The position numbers and the translations under genes are program-made. The notes below the pieces were generated by a model. It searched no databases, was not told the DNA's origin, and worked only from the letters and a program-made list of their open reading frames with translations. Source: Bradyrhizobium liaoningense (lineage in GTDB: Bacteria; Pseudomonadota; Alphaproteobacteria; Rhizobiales; Xanthobacteraceae). From it: a stretch of 64,000 bases of DNA. The stretch spans positions 186,001 to 250,000 of the forward strand of contig NZ_JAFCJM010000003.1 of NCBI RefSeq assembly GCF_018130955.1. Reading direction: 5' to 3'. How positions within the stretch are numbered: the stretch's first letter is position 1; the number at the start of each line of letters is the position of its first letter. Shown piece after piece: positions 8,208 through 16,329 of this stretch.

Positions 8208-9683
8208 CTATCTCAACCAATAAAGTATCTCGGTTGCGGAAGGAGCCCCAAGCCTTGCCTGCGATCCGCTCGATCCATTCGGTGGATTGTCCCAATCCAC
8301 CTCGAAAGTGATGCGTCGTTCAGCTTCCGTGCGCCAGTTCAGAAACTGGGATAGCGCGTCCATCATGTCATCGGTCTTGCCGAGGGGAAACGAGACATAC
8401 TCCAACATGAAATCGTCGAGCCAGGGCGCCGTCCGGGGCAAGACGAGGGAGCCGGCCTGCAGCTTTGCGGTCTGGCCGCTCATACGCGACCACTTGTCTT
8501 TGGTCGGTTTGATTGCAACCACGCCTTGCAGGCCGCGCCGCCTCAGCTCGCTGATCAGTGGGCCCCCCATAGCAGTATCTTCGATGAGCACGGCATGAGG
8601 CGTGTGTTTGACTGCCTGCTGCAGCATAATTTGGTAAAGAGCGTAGAACTCAACCTTTCCGCGCCAAAGATCGGTGAGATAATATTGGTTTCGATTGCAG
8701 ACAAGAAATGTCAGACAAGTCGAGTAGTTACTTTTTTCCCCTGCTTTTGCCGCCGTATCACAAGAGAGCACAATTTCGTCTCCAGGTTGACGGCTCGGAA
8801 GGATGTCATACGATTTAAGCCATTCTCGTTTGAGCTCATTACCTTGCTCTGGAGCGGGGTCTTGCAGGTATTGTGTCTGAAACACCGGCGCTCCAATTTG
8901 GCGCTTCACGTCGTCCAGGACCGGGAGGGGCTCTCGCTTCTGCAGAGGCTCTCCTTCTGCCCAAATTAACGAGCGGTTTTGCAGCTCGATCCTCCTGTCC
9001 TCCGGCGCAATCGCGGGCAGAACCAGATGATCCCAACCTCCCTTTTCCAGGAGATGACCGGTTAGGTCTTGTTGATGCAGACGCTGCATCACAACGAACA
9101 TGCTGCCTTTAGCCTTGTCGTTGAGGCGCGACATCAGCGAACGGACAAACCACTCGTTACAAGTTTTGCGCGTCGTATCTGAAGCCGCGTCAGCTGCATT
9201 CAGCGGGTCGTCAACGATGATTGTGTGAGCGCCAAGACCGGTGCAGCTGCCTCCGACGGACATCGCGAGGCGACCGCCGCCTTTCGTCGTTACGAGCTCA
9301 TCCTCGGCGCTCTTGGCGAGCCGCGTTGGAAATAGATCACAGTACCAAGCCGCCTCCATGATTCGTCGACAGTCGGCGGAAAACGTCGTCGCTACGTGTT
9401 GGGAATAGCTGGCGCATATGAATTTGTGGGTAGGATCTTGCCCCAACCTGAAGGCGACCCACACCACTGACACGAGGGTTGACTTCATTGAGCGAGGCGG
9501 CGCGTTGATGATCTGTCGCGTCGGACGCCCAATACTCTGGGTCAATGTAAGGGCGATCGATTCGTGGAACCATTCCGAGGAATACGGGTCACTAGGACAC
9601 AGTTCAGAAAAGGCCTTCATACCGAAGGCAAGAAAGTCGCCGCGCAAGATCGCATCGCGTTCGGCTCTGGTGTAGTTTGGCAT
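8208..9683 (-). CDS. Phage terminase large subunit
   Basis: This 491-residue DNA-packaging motor has an N-terminal ATPase with a Walker A-like APPRSMKST (residues 61-69) and a Walker B at HTIIVDDPLNAAD. The C-terminal RNase H-like nuclease carries acidic residues in LSCDTAAKAG, LIEDTAMGG and KTDDMMDALSQ. The length and both domains are complete. The start at 9683 lies four bases beyond the stop of the DUF5681 gene, with GAGAGGTGAG just upstream. With no portal, capsid or tail genes next to it, it probably belongs to a reduced prophage or a satellite-type element. The order DUF5681-terminase is common in proteobacterial prophages. Confidence 0.9.
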   Translation of the reverse strand: MPNYTRAERDAILRGDFLAFGMKAFSELCPSDPYSSEWFHESIALTLTQSIGRPTRQIINAPPRSMKSTLVSVVWVAFRLGQDPTHKFICASYSQHVATTFSADCRRIMEAAWYCDLFPTRLAKSAEDELVTTKGGGRLAMSVGGSCTGLGAHTIIVDDPLNAADAASDTTRKTCNEWFVRSLMSRLNDKAKGSMFVVMQRLHQQDLTGHLLEKGGWDHLVLPAIAPEDRRIELQNRSLIWAEGEPLQKREPLPVLDDVKRQIGAPVFQTQYLQDPAPEQGNELKREWLKSYDILPSRQPGDEIVLSCDTAAKAGEKSNYSTCLTFLVCNRNQYYLTDLWRGKVEFYALYQIMLQQAVKHTPHAVLIEDTAMGGPLISELRRRGLQGVVAIKPTKDKWSRMSGQTAKLQAGSLVLPRTAPWLDDFMLEYVSFPLGKTDDMMDALSQFLNWRTEAERRITFEVDWDNPPNGSSGSQARLGAPSATEILYWLR

Positions 9684-9687
9684 TTGC

Positions 9688-10068
9688 TCACCTCTCATGT
9701 TCGTGTTTGGAATGGCGGCGCAGAAAATCTGCAATGATCTCTTGGTCGTGCTCGGTCACGATTGCGCTCTCGCCGTTGGACGCCTCCTTTGGCTCGAATT
9801 TCATGATCATGTTGAAGAGCTGCGTGCAGGCCTTGGTGTCGCCCTTTGCCGCCCGCTCGAACAGTCTGAGGAGTACGAGCTCCTGCCGGCTCACCATGCG
9901 CTGTTCGCCGTCCTCGCGAATCTGGACGCGCCTTTTCATCATGCTGGTGAGGTCGGTCCTGAGATTGCGCGAGCCCTTTGACCGGCCGTTCGGATTACCT
10001 GACTGCCCCGGTTTGAATTGGCACGAACGTGGCGGGCGGCTGTAACCGGTCTTTTGATCGTCAGTCAC
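9688..10068 (-). CDS. DUF5681 protein, probable small terminase-like factor
   Basis: This 126-residue protein has the DUF5681 signature near its N-terminus (FKPGQSGNPNGRSKGSRN), followed by a charged helical C-terminus. It starts with GTG at 10068 and overlaps the end of the methyltransferase fusion by eight bases. Its position immediately before the large terminase, as in many prophages, makes a DNA-recognition role in packaging plausible, but the domain itself has no established function that I know of. The gene looks intact. Confidence 0.8.
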   Translation of the reverse strand: MTDDQKTGYSRPPRSCQFKPGQSGNPNGRSKGSRNLRTDLTSMMKRRVQIREDGEQRMVSRQELVLLRLFERAAKGDTKACTQLFNMIMKFEPKEASNGESAIVTEHDQEIIADFLRRHSKHEHER

Positions 10069-11428
10069 GGCTGTCTCCTTCGCGAGAGGGGCCAGGCAGC
10101 AGAAGCGGCGGCGAGTAAGGCAAGGCGGCTGACGCCGCTTCCCGGTCGGCGAAACGACGGCCAGTCCTTACGCAGATCGCGGCCTGGCCGGTGTGGTTTT
10201 GCCAGCGGCGCACAATGACGTCGCAATACAGCGGGTCGATCTCCAAAAGAGCGGCGCGGCGGCCGGTCCGTTCTGCGGCGATCACGGTGGTTCCGGATCC
10301 TGCGAAGGGATCCAAGACAAGATCGCCCCGCCGTGTGCAGTCCTTGATCACATCGGCGATCAGGTCGACGGGCTTAACGGTCGGGTGCAAAGCCAGCAGC
10401 TCGTCGCGCTGCCGGCCAAAGCTGTTGATGCCCTGATAGGTCCACAGGTTGGTTCGATTGCGGCCGTGGGCGCCGAGCTCAATGTTGTTGATATGCGGCG
10501 CCAAGCCGTTCTTGAACACATGAACCAGCTCGTGCTGGGACCGGTAGAATGAGCCCATGCCGGCATTGGTCTTGGCCCAGACACAGGTGTTCTTGTGCTC
10601 GCGGTAAACACAGCGTGCGGCCGTCAACAGCTCGAGTGCATGCCGCCAATCCATGAATATGTAGTGCAGTGAGCCATCAACGCTGAATCTGACGAAGCGC
10701 GCGCATGCCGCTGTCAAGAACTCGACGAACTGTTGCGGCGCCATTTCACCGGAGGCCATGGCGAACTCGCGGTGCTTGATGCCGCCGCGGCCGCCAACAT
10801 GGCCGTCGATGGGCATGTTGTAGGGCGGATCGGCGATTACCGCGCGCGCCCGCTGATCGTCCAACACGGCCTTATAGGCCTGTTCGTCCAAGGCATCGTC
10901 GCAGATGAGTCGATGCTTGCCAAGCCGCCAGAGATCGCCTCGCCTGCTAACCGCTGGCACGGTCGGCCCAAGCTCGGGTAGGAGGTCAGCGTCCTTGGGG
11001 GGCTGATCCAGGATCACATCGATCTCTGCTGTGTCAAATCCGATTGCGGCAAAATCGAAATTCAGCTCGGTTAGAACCTGCAGGTCCTCCCTGAGAACTT
11101 GCAGGTCCCAGGTGGCGTTGGCGGCGATTTTGTTGTCGGAGATGGCGACAGCCCGTTTTTGGGCTGGTGACAAATGGCTGATGACGACAACCGGTAATTC
11201 CGTGATCCCGAGTTGTTCGGCGGCCACAACGACCGCGTTGCCGTAGATTACGTTGAGGTCTTCGTCGACGCCGATTGGTTTGATCACTCCAAATGTATCC
11301 ATGCTCTTGGCAAGCTGACCGATCTGCTCCTGCGGATGGCGGCGAGGATTGTGCGCGTTTTTCCTCAGCAACCGCACAGAGACGTATTGGATGTCTAGGT
11401 TGAGGGAATTCGACCTTTCGATGGACAT
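10061..11428 (-). CDS. ParB-like domain fused to a beta-class DNA methyltransferase
   Basis: This is a 455-residue protein. Residues about 10-110 form a ParB/sulfiredoxin-like domain (NAHNPRRHPQEQIGQLAKSM, then DEDLNVIYGNAVVVAAEQLG). The rest is a D12/N4-N6 DNA methyltransferase with catalytic motif DPPYNMP first and the SAM-binding DPFAGSGTTVIAAE second, the order of the beta class (as in CcrM). It probably modifies adenine or cytosine at exocyclic nitrogen. No restriction enzyme is adjacent, so it is likely a solitary phage-borne modifier, perhaps protecting phage DNA or marking packaging sites. Start ATG at 11428 has GGAG six bases upstream. This fusion is widespread in prophages; the recognition site cannot be read from sequence. 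Confidence 0.9.
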   Translation of the reverse strand: MSIERSNSLNLDIQYVSVRLLRKNAHNPRRHPQEQIGQLAKSMDTFGVIKPIGVDEDLNVIYGNAVVVAAEQLGITELPVVVISHLSPAQKRAVAISDNKIAANATWDLQVLREDLQVLTELNFDFAAIGFDTAEIDVILDQPPKDADLLPELGPTVPAVSRRGDLWRLGKHRLICDDALDEQAYKAVLDDQRARAVIADPPYNMPIDGHVGGRGGIKHREFAMASGEMAPQQFVEFLTAACARFVRFSVDGSLHYIFMDWRHALELLTAARCVYREHKNTCVWAKTNAGMGSFYRSQHELVHVFKNGLAPHINNIELGAHGRNRTNLWTYQGINSFGRQRDELLALHPTVKPVDLIADVIKDCTRRGDLVLDPFAGSGTTVIAAERTGRRAALLEIDPLYCDVIVRRWQNHTGQAAICVRTGRRFADREAASAALPYSPPLLLPGPSREGDSRD

Positions 11429-12139
11429 GACAGCTCCGGCTCAAGAACGTGCCTATACAGAACCGGAATATTGGCTCTGTAACAGAAGGGGAGGGGTAAG
11501 CTGGATCGCTGAAGTCAAATTCGACAAAGCACCGTGCAGACGCCGGCTCGACGCAAGTACGGTTACCGCTTCGATATCGGTTTTGAGCCGGCGGCCGTTC
11601 CAGCCGTAGCGGCTTGAACGTTAGCTTGCGACTGGACTAGGTCCCACAGGCTCGGGAATTTCAGGCTTGGCGCCATGCTCGCCGATGAATTTTCGGGTCA
11701 CTCCAGGGCAGGGCCCCGCATTCGCGCCACGACCGCGTGGATCGTGATGCCGGGTGTAGCCAAGGCGAGTCGAGGTCATCTGCTGTTTGAGTGTTCTCCC
11801 GAGACATGGGCCCGTTTCTTCCACACTCTCCCTGTTCTGCCCACGTGTCGCTGAGGGCTCTGCGATTGGGTCGTTTTGCTAGGACGACGCATGGCTCAAG
11901 CCGCCCAACAGCGCCAGCCGTTCGCGTCTTCAGTCCGCGGACTGAGAGTCGAATCCGCAAATTTGCAGCGCCCAAGCGTGCGAGCGGTTGGCGACGATAG
12001 CCTACGTTTCCGGCCGATCCTGCGCTTCGCCTCGGCCGTCCTTCGAAGCGCGCGGCTCACCCTCCGGCCGACGTCCGTCCTGATATCCAACGCATCCCCG
12101 CGCTCCCGATGCTGTCACAAGACCATGGTTTCCGAGGCT
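11429..12139. other. Gene-poor stretch between phage-like module and IS66 element
   Basis: Over about 710 bases I find only short overlapping frames with no recognisable motif, ribosome binding site or consistent reading frame. It may be decayed phage or insertion sequence DNA. No tRNA and no clear repeat were seen. Confidence 0.5.
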
Positions 12140-12160
12140 GTAAGCGTCCATTTCTCACAC
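12140..12160 (+). repeat. IS66 terminal inverted repeat, left
   Basis: Twenty-one bases starting GTAAGCGTCCATTTCTCAC. They pair with the right end with one mismatch (A against G). GTAAGCG is the usual tip of IS66 family elements. Confidence 0.85.
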
Positions 12161-12166
12161 GTCGAA

Positions 12167-13686
12167 CTAGTTGGTAACGGTTGGGGGTCGCCAGTTCCAG
12201 GGCAGGAGGTCGTCGAGGCGGCTGGCTGGATGCCCATTGGACGTGCGCTCGAGCACGTCCTTGAGATAAGCAAACGGCTCGACATCGTTGAGCTTGGCCG
12301 TGGTGATGAGGGAGCAGACGGTTGCCCAGCGGTTGGCGCCGGCGTCGGATCCGGCGAACAGGTGGTTTTTGCGGCCAAGCGTGACAGGCCGGATCGCGCC
12401 CTCGACGGTGTTGGTGTCAAGTTCGAGGCGTCCATCATCGAGGAAGCGGCAGAGAGCGTCCCAGCGGGTCAGCGATAGCGGATCGCATCAGCGAGGCTGC
12501 TGCGGGGTGGGATGTGGGCAAGCTGGGTTTCCAGCCATAACTTCATGGCCCCAACAAGCGGCAGCGATCTTGCTTGGTGCATTCCCTGCCGCGTTGCGGC
12601 GATCTGGCCTCGGATGGAAGGCTCGATCGCATAGAGGTCGGCAATCCTCCGCACCGCCTCAACCGCGATCGGAGAGGCGGTCGCCTGATCGACCTCGTAG
12701 AACTTGCGCCGCGCCTGCGCCCAGCAGGCCGCGAGCCGGATGTCGGTGCCGAGCTGCTCAAAGCCGGGGTAGCCGTCGACCTGCACAATGCCTTTGAACT
12801 TGGCCAGTTGGGAGACAGGACGCTCGGCCTTCCGGTCGGGGCTGTAGAGATAGACGGCAGCCGGCGGATCGGGTCCATTCCAAGGCCGGTCATCGCGGGC
12901 ATAGACCCACAGCCGCCCGGTCTTGGTGCGGCCCCGGCCGGGATCCAGCACTGGGATCGGGGTGTCATCGGCAAACAGCTTTTGCGATGCGAACGCGTGC
13001 TCGGCGAGTCTCTTCTGCAGCGGCTCAAGCCACTAGCAGGCGCCGCCGACCCAGTTGGCCAGGGTGGAGCGGTCGATCTCGATGCCCTGCCGGGCGAAGA
13101 TCTGACTTTGCCGGTAGAGCGGCAGTTGATCGCAATACTTGGAGGCTATGACGTGGGCGAGCATCGCGGGGGTCACCAAGCCTTTGGCGATCGGTCGTTC
13201 TGGCGCAGGCGCCTGGTGGATGGTCCCGCAGGCTCGGCAGCCATAGCGGGGTCGGCAGACGCGTATGACGCGGAGCCGCGCCGGAACGTGGTCGAGCATC
13301 TCGCTGACCGTCTCGCCGATCAGATGCAGCGCGCCGCCACAGCAAGGGCAGGCCTGGCACTCAACATCGAACCGGACATCTTCGCGTGGCAGATGCGCCG
13401 GTAGGCTCGGCCGCTCCCTCTCTGGTTTGGCGGCTTCAGTCTTGACGGGAGGAAGCCTGGCCTCGGTTCGCGCCAGCTCGACCTCGAGGTCCTCGAAGCC
13501 GAGGTGCAGCTGGTCATCATCGAGCCGTTCCGCGCGCCGGCCGAACTGGCTGCGCTGCAGCTTCTTGATGACAAGATGGAGCCGTTCGATCTCGGCCTGC
13601 GCCTCACGGAGCGAAGTGCGCTCGGCTGCGAGCGAGCGCACCAGCTTGTGCAACGTCTCCACATCATCTGGCAGGGAAAGGTGCAT
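12167..13686 (-). pseudogene. IS66 transposase TnpC, inactivated
   Basis: ATG at 13686. The first part has the TnpC leucine-rich coiled coil (EIERLHLVIKKLQRSQFGRR), a zinc-finger-like CQACPCCGG, and the N-terminal transposase region. A TAG at 13033-13035 interrupts the frame between NWVGGAC and WLEPLQKRL. The same frame resumes with FADDTPIPVLDPGRGRTKTG and DGYPGFEQL (catalytic core) until about 12472. There a one-base loss shifts the frame; the C-terminal block (WDALCRFLDDGRLELDTN, then NTVEGAIRPVTLGRKNHLFA) continues in another frame to a TAG at 12167. With a nonsense codon and a frameshift the transposase is dead. Confidence 0.85.
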
Positions 13687-13697
13687 CTGGCCCTGGG

Positions 13698-13778
13698 CTA
13701 CATCGTGAACGGATCTTGATGCAGCACGCCCTGCACCAGCATCGCGAGGCCGTCGATACCTTTGCGCATGTCGGGGCC
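13698..13778 (-). pseudogene. IS66 TnpB, N-terminal fragment
   Basis: The minus strand encodes PDMRKGIDGLAMLVQGVLHQ followed by DPF, a conserved N-terminal block of IS66 TnpB, then a stop twelve bases before tnpC. The first dozen or so residues and the whole C-terminal half are missing here. The C-terminal half is found immediately adjacent on the opposite strand. Confidence 0.75.
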
Positions 13779-14012
13779 ACTTGTTCGTGTTCCGCGGGAC
13801 GCACCAGGACCAACCTGATCAAGATCATCTATTGGCATGGCACCGGGTTCTGCCTGTTCACCAAACGGCTTGAGCATGGTGTCTTCTTATGGCCGCCGAG
13901 CGTCAAACTGGACGAGACGCTGTCCCTTACGTCGGCACAGCTCTCGTCACTGATCGAAGGTGTGGACTGGCGCACTCCGGAACAGCGATGGCGTCCCGCA
14001 ATGGCAGGCTAA
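13778..14012 (+). pseudogene. IS66 TnpB, C-terminal fragment on the opposite strand
   Basis: The plus strand encodes HLFVFRG, then after a frameshift RTNLIKIIYWHGTGFCLFTK, EHGVFLWPPS and a C-terminal EGVDWRTPEQRWRPAMAG, matching the second half of TnpB. It begins exactly where the N-terminal fragment (minus strand) begins, so the two halves of one gene meet head to head. This is a local inversion or multi-step rearrangement. Confidence 0.75.
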
Positions 14013-14104
14013 CGCTGCGACTGATTGACTCGATGATGCAGCGTGAGTAGGAAGAGCGCGAGTCAGCTAGACTTTGCTCTTTACGTTCGGAGGGAGCAGG
14101 GTCG

Positions 14105-14367
14105 TCATGACGCGGTCCTCTCGGTGCTCAGGGCCACATCGGTGATCTCGACGGCGAACAAATGCCGGCGGTGCCAGCTCCTGCTTCCACCGGCACAGAA
14201 TCCGGCGATCGATGCCATAGCGGCGGCGCCACTTCCGAGACGCTGGCGCCCGGTCGTGCCGCCTCTTCGAGAATCTGGCGCTTGTCCGGTTCACCGAAGC
14301 GCCGCCGATGCCCCTCACGTGGCCGAGGAACAATTGGACTGACCGACCGCGAGGAGGGATAAGCCAC
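14105..14367 (-). pseudogene. IS66 TnpA-like helix-turn-helix ORF, frameshifted
   Basis: From a GTG at 14367 the frame carries RRRFGEPDKRQILEEAARPG and ASVSEVA, then shifts; RRYGIDRRILCRWKQELA continues in a second frame and VEITDVALSTERTAS in a third, ending at 14105. This is the helix-turn-helix TnpA type of IS66 elements. At least two frameshifts make it non-functional. Confidence 0.75.
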
Positions 14368-14427
14368 ATGACTAAGGCTGGGACGAAGGGAGTGACTTAG
14401 GGGGTGACTAAGGCTGTGACTTAGGCC
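14368..14427. repeat. Five tandem 12-base repeats inside the IS66 element
   Basis: Read on the plus strand the units are ATGACTAAGGCT, GGGACGAAGGGA, GTGACTTAGGGG, GTGACTAAGGCT and GTGACTTAGGCC, a direct 12-base period over exactly 60 bases. It lies between the two small IS66 ORFs and overlaps the stop of the upstream one. Confidence 0.8.
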
Positions 14428-14597
14428 TCGACGTCGATAAGCCTGAACTTCTGGCGCCAGTTCTCAAATGCCTTCTGCGGGAGACCGTGAAACTCACAAT
14501 ACTGCCGCTGATTCAAGTCGCTAAGCTTCCAAGCTTCATGATGTGCTCGCCAGAAACCCTCGCCCTGGCGCACCCACGCTCCGTTCCCGTCCACCAT
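14421..14597 (-). CDS. IS66-associated small accessory protein
   Basis: A 58-residue protein beginning MVDGNGAWVRQGEGFWRAHH, with DLNQRQYCEFHGLPQKAFEN in the middle, a short helix-turn-helix-like protein commonly encoded at the front of IS66 elements. ATG at 14597 has GAGGAG upstream. It is the only IS66 reading frame here without an obvious lesion. Its role in transposition is not known to me. Confidence 0.65.
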   Translation of the reverse strand: MVDGNGAWVRQGEGFWRAHHEAWKLSDLNQRQYCEFHGLPQKAFENWRQKFRLIDVEA

Positions 14598-14661
14598 CTC
14601 GCTCTCCTCATTTGCAAATCGAGAACGAGAACAGATCGTGCTTACGGGCCGCACGAAAAGT

Positions 14662-14682
14662 GTGCGAGAAATGGACGCTTAC
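14662..14682 (-). repeat. IS66 terminal inverted repeat, right
   Basis: Reverse complement of the left end with one mismatch. The next eleven bases outside (14683-14693, TGGACGCTTAC) repeat the outer part of the same end, so the element tip is partly duplicated. Confidence 0.8.
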
Positions 14683-15102
14683 TGGACGCTTACCGAAATT
14701 CGTTGTTTTCCCTGTTCCGCGCACGCGAATTCCCTGTTCATTCATCGAAGATTTCCCTGCTCCGTGTTCAATGCGCCTTTGCCCGAGTCGCCTTGGATTC
14801 AAGGCACATCACGCATGTTTCATGCGGTTGCGGGTGCGACGTTGGCTTGGAATTTCCCTGCAGAATTCCCTGCAAGCAGGGAATTTGCCATTTGGCCGAC
14901 ATGAGCCTGTTCGGCCCGCGCCTGCGAAGCTCGGGTCGTGCATGACCTGGGCAAGCCTGATGATGCCGGGGCGCACGTCGACCAACACCCAGCCGCCGCC
15001 GCGCCTCGACAACATTCGCGCATCGAGTTCCGGCAAGGCGGCTCCGCGTCTGACATATCGACACCCCTTGGCGACGTTGCGTGGGCAGGGGGTCGGCGTC
15101 GA
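14683..15102. repeat. Non-coding stretch with a cluster of TTCCCTG repeats
   Basis: Within about 14703-14885 the word TTCCCTG occurs five times in direct orientation, and once inverted in a perfect dyad AATTCCCTGC-AA-GCAGGGAATT near 14862-14883. The spacing is irregular, so this is not a CRISPR array. I believe similar AATTCCCTG-rich stretches recur near insertion sequences in Bradyrhizobium genomes, but this needs a search. No convincing gene was found between here and 15103. Confidence 0.5.
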
Positions 15103-15999
15103 TCAGGTCGTGCGGACCTGACGCGCGCGCTCGTCAAACACCGGATGGAAGCTCCGCGGCTTCCAACCGAAATCCTCGACGGCCGGCGTGGCATCGAACG
15201 TCATGTTCTTCATCATGCGGATGCCCATCGCGACGTTCGCGCTCGGAAACAGTGGCTTCGCCACTGCGAAGATGACGCGCCACAGGCCTGGCGGGACCGG
15301 GACCATGCGCCGCGGCCGCCTCATTCCGTCGAACACCCTGCCCATCATCTCACGGTAGGACAGCGTCTCGGCCCCGGGTAACGCGTAGAACTTGCTGACG
15401 GCGGCCGGGCTCGCGGCTGCGGCAATGGCACCGATCGCGAGATCCTCGGCGTGAACGGGCTGCCGCAGGCCGGGGGCGCCGCCGACAAGCGGCATGAATC
15501 CGAATCGACGGATCAGGCGCGACAACGGCGTGATGTTGGTATCGCGCCCTTCGGCATAGATGAGTGTTGGGCGCAAGATGGTCCAGCCGACGCCTTGTCT
15601 TGTGCAGGCGGTAACGATCGCTTGCTCGGCTGCAGTCAGTTTGCGGATCGTCTCGCGCTCCTCGGCAACCTCGGTATCCTGCTTGGTCAGCACGCTGGTC
15701 GAGCTGAAGGCCACGACGCGCCTAACGGCGGGGCCGAGCAGATGGGGAAGCGCATCGGCAAGCAGAATGGCGTCGGTGGTGCAGTAGAGCGTGGTGAATC
15801 GTGGAACCCTCAACGTGTCAGGCTCTTGCAGATCGGCCTGGATCCATTCGACACCTGACGTCGCTGGGCGCGGTGAGCGCGACATCGCGTACACAGGCTC
15901 ACCGCGGCGGACGAGGTGTTCGACGATGTAGCCACCGACAAGTCCGCTGCCGCCGATGACGAGGTTGCTCGTCCGCTCGTTTGCTGTGGTGTTGTCCAC
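15103..15999 (-). CDS. NAD(P)-binding SDR-like epimerase/dehydratase family protein
   Basis: This 298-residue protein has an N-terminal Rossmann site NLVIGGSGLVGGYIVEHLV, followed by FSSTSVLTKQD, TILRPTLIYAEG and HAEDLAIGAI, the layout of extended and atypical SDR proteins. The classical Tyr-x-x-x-Lys pair is not evident, so it may bind nucleotide without the standard chemistry. Substrate is unknown. The start is taken as GTG at 15999 with GGGAG just upstream; TTG at 16047 is an alternative. It is a single gene flanked by the decayed IS66 region and a lipoprotein gene on the same strand. Confidence 0.7.
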   Translation of the reverse strand: MDNTTANERTSNLVIGGSGLVGGYIVEHLVRRGEPVYAMSRSPRPATSGVEWIQADLQEPDTLRVPRFTTLYCTTDAILLADALPHLLGPAVRRVVAFSSTSVLTKQDTEVAEERETIRKLTAAEQAIVTACTRQGVGWTILRPTLIYAEGRDTNITPLSRLIRRFGFMPLVGGAPGLRQPVHAEDLAIGAIAAAASPAAVSKFYALPGAETLSYREMMGRVFDGMRRPRRMVPVPPGLWRVIFAVAKPLFPSANVAMGIRMMKNMTFDATPAVEDFGWKPRSFHPVFDERARQVRTT

Positions 16000-16053
16000 G
16001 ATCTCCCTCAGCCCCCCGGCCGATCCCGATGCACGGCCGCCCAACAAGCAATA

Positions 16054-16329
16054 CTAGCGCGCGGGGTCAAGCTTGCCCTGGTCCGATTTGGCCGCCTCGC
16101 GATCGGCCGCCGGCATCAGGCGCTGGCGCTCCCGCTCCTTCATCCAGGCGTCGTATTGCGCCGTGCCCGGCCGCGGCGGGGCGTCTGCCGGCAGGCCGCC
16201 GGCCCATTGCGGAATGTAGTCGCCCATGCCGGCCGAGACCTTCTCGTTGATCGTGCCGCAGCCCGACAGGCTTGCGGCCAGAAGACTGGCCGCAACAGCA
16301 ATCGCAAAGGGGCTGATTCGTTCGGGCAT
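16054..16329 (-). CDS. Small outer-membrane-type lipoprotein
   Basis: A 91-residue protein with a type II signal: a short basic start, a hydrophobic core (FAIAVAASLLAASL) and lipobox LSGC at residues 21-24, so the mature lipoprotein begins at the Cys. The remainder is hydrophilic (DYIPQWAGGLPADAPPRPG, then MKERERQRLMPAADREAAK). It resembles small hypothetical lipoproteins common in Bradyrhizobium. No function is recognised. It is divergent from the transporter operon across about 440 bases. Confidence 0.7.
   Translation of the reverse strand: MPERISPFAIAVAASLLAASLSGCGTINEKVSAGMGDYIPQWAGGLPADAPPRPGTAQYDAWMKERERQRLMPAADREAAKSDQGKLDPAR

Larger units (their letters stand above)
12140..14682 (-). 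mobile_element. IS66-family insertion sequence, degenerate and internally rearranged
   Basis: Terminal inverted repeats beginning GTAAGCGTCCATTTCTC bound a 2543-base element. Inside, on the minus strand, are a small accessory ORF, a TnpA-like ORF with frameshifts, a piece of TnpB, and TnpC with a stop and a frameshift; the second piece of TnpB lies on the plus strand. IS66 elements normally leave eight-base target duplications; the flanks here (CCGAGGCT and TGGACGCT) agree at only five of eight places, so either the target site has drifted or the ends were rearranged. The element cannot move by its own proteins. Confidence 0.85.

Noticed and set aside
5034..11428. Complete functional prophage
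   Set aside because: No integrase, repressor, portal, capsid, tail or lysis genes are visible, and two small genes are disrupted.
11429..12139. Several short frames of 60-130 codons between the phage-like module and IS66
   Set aside because: They overlap each other on both strands, lack ribosome sites and motifs, and none stands out by composition.
14703..14885. CRISPR array at the TTCCCTG cluster
   Set aside because: Words are only seven to ten bases, spacing is irregular, one is inverted, and no cas genes are near.
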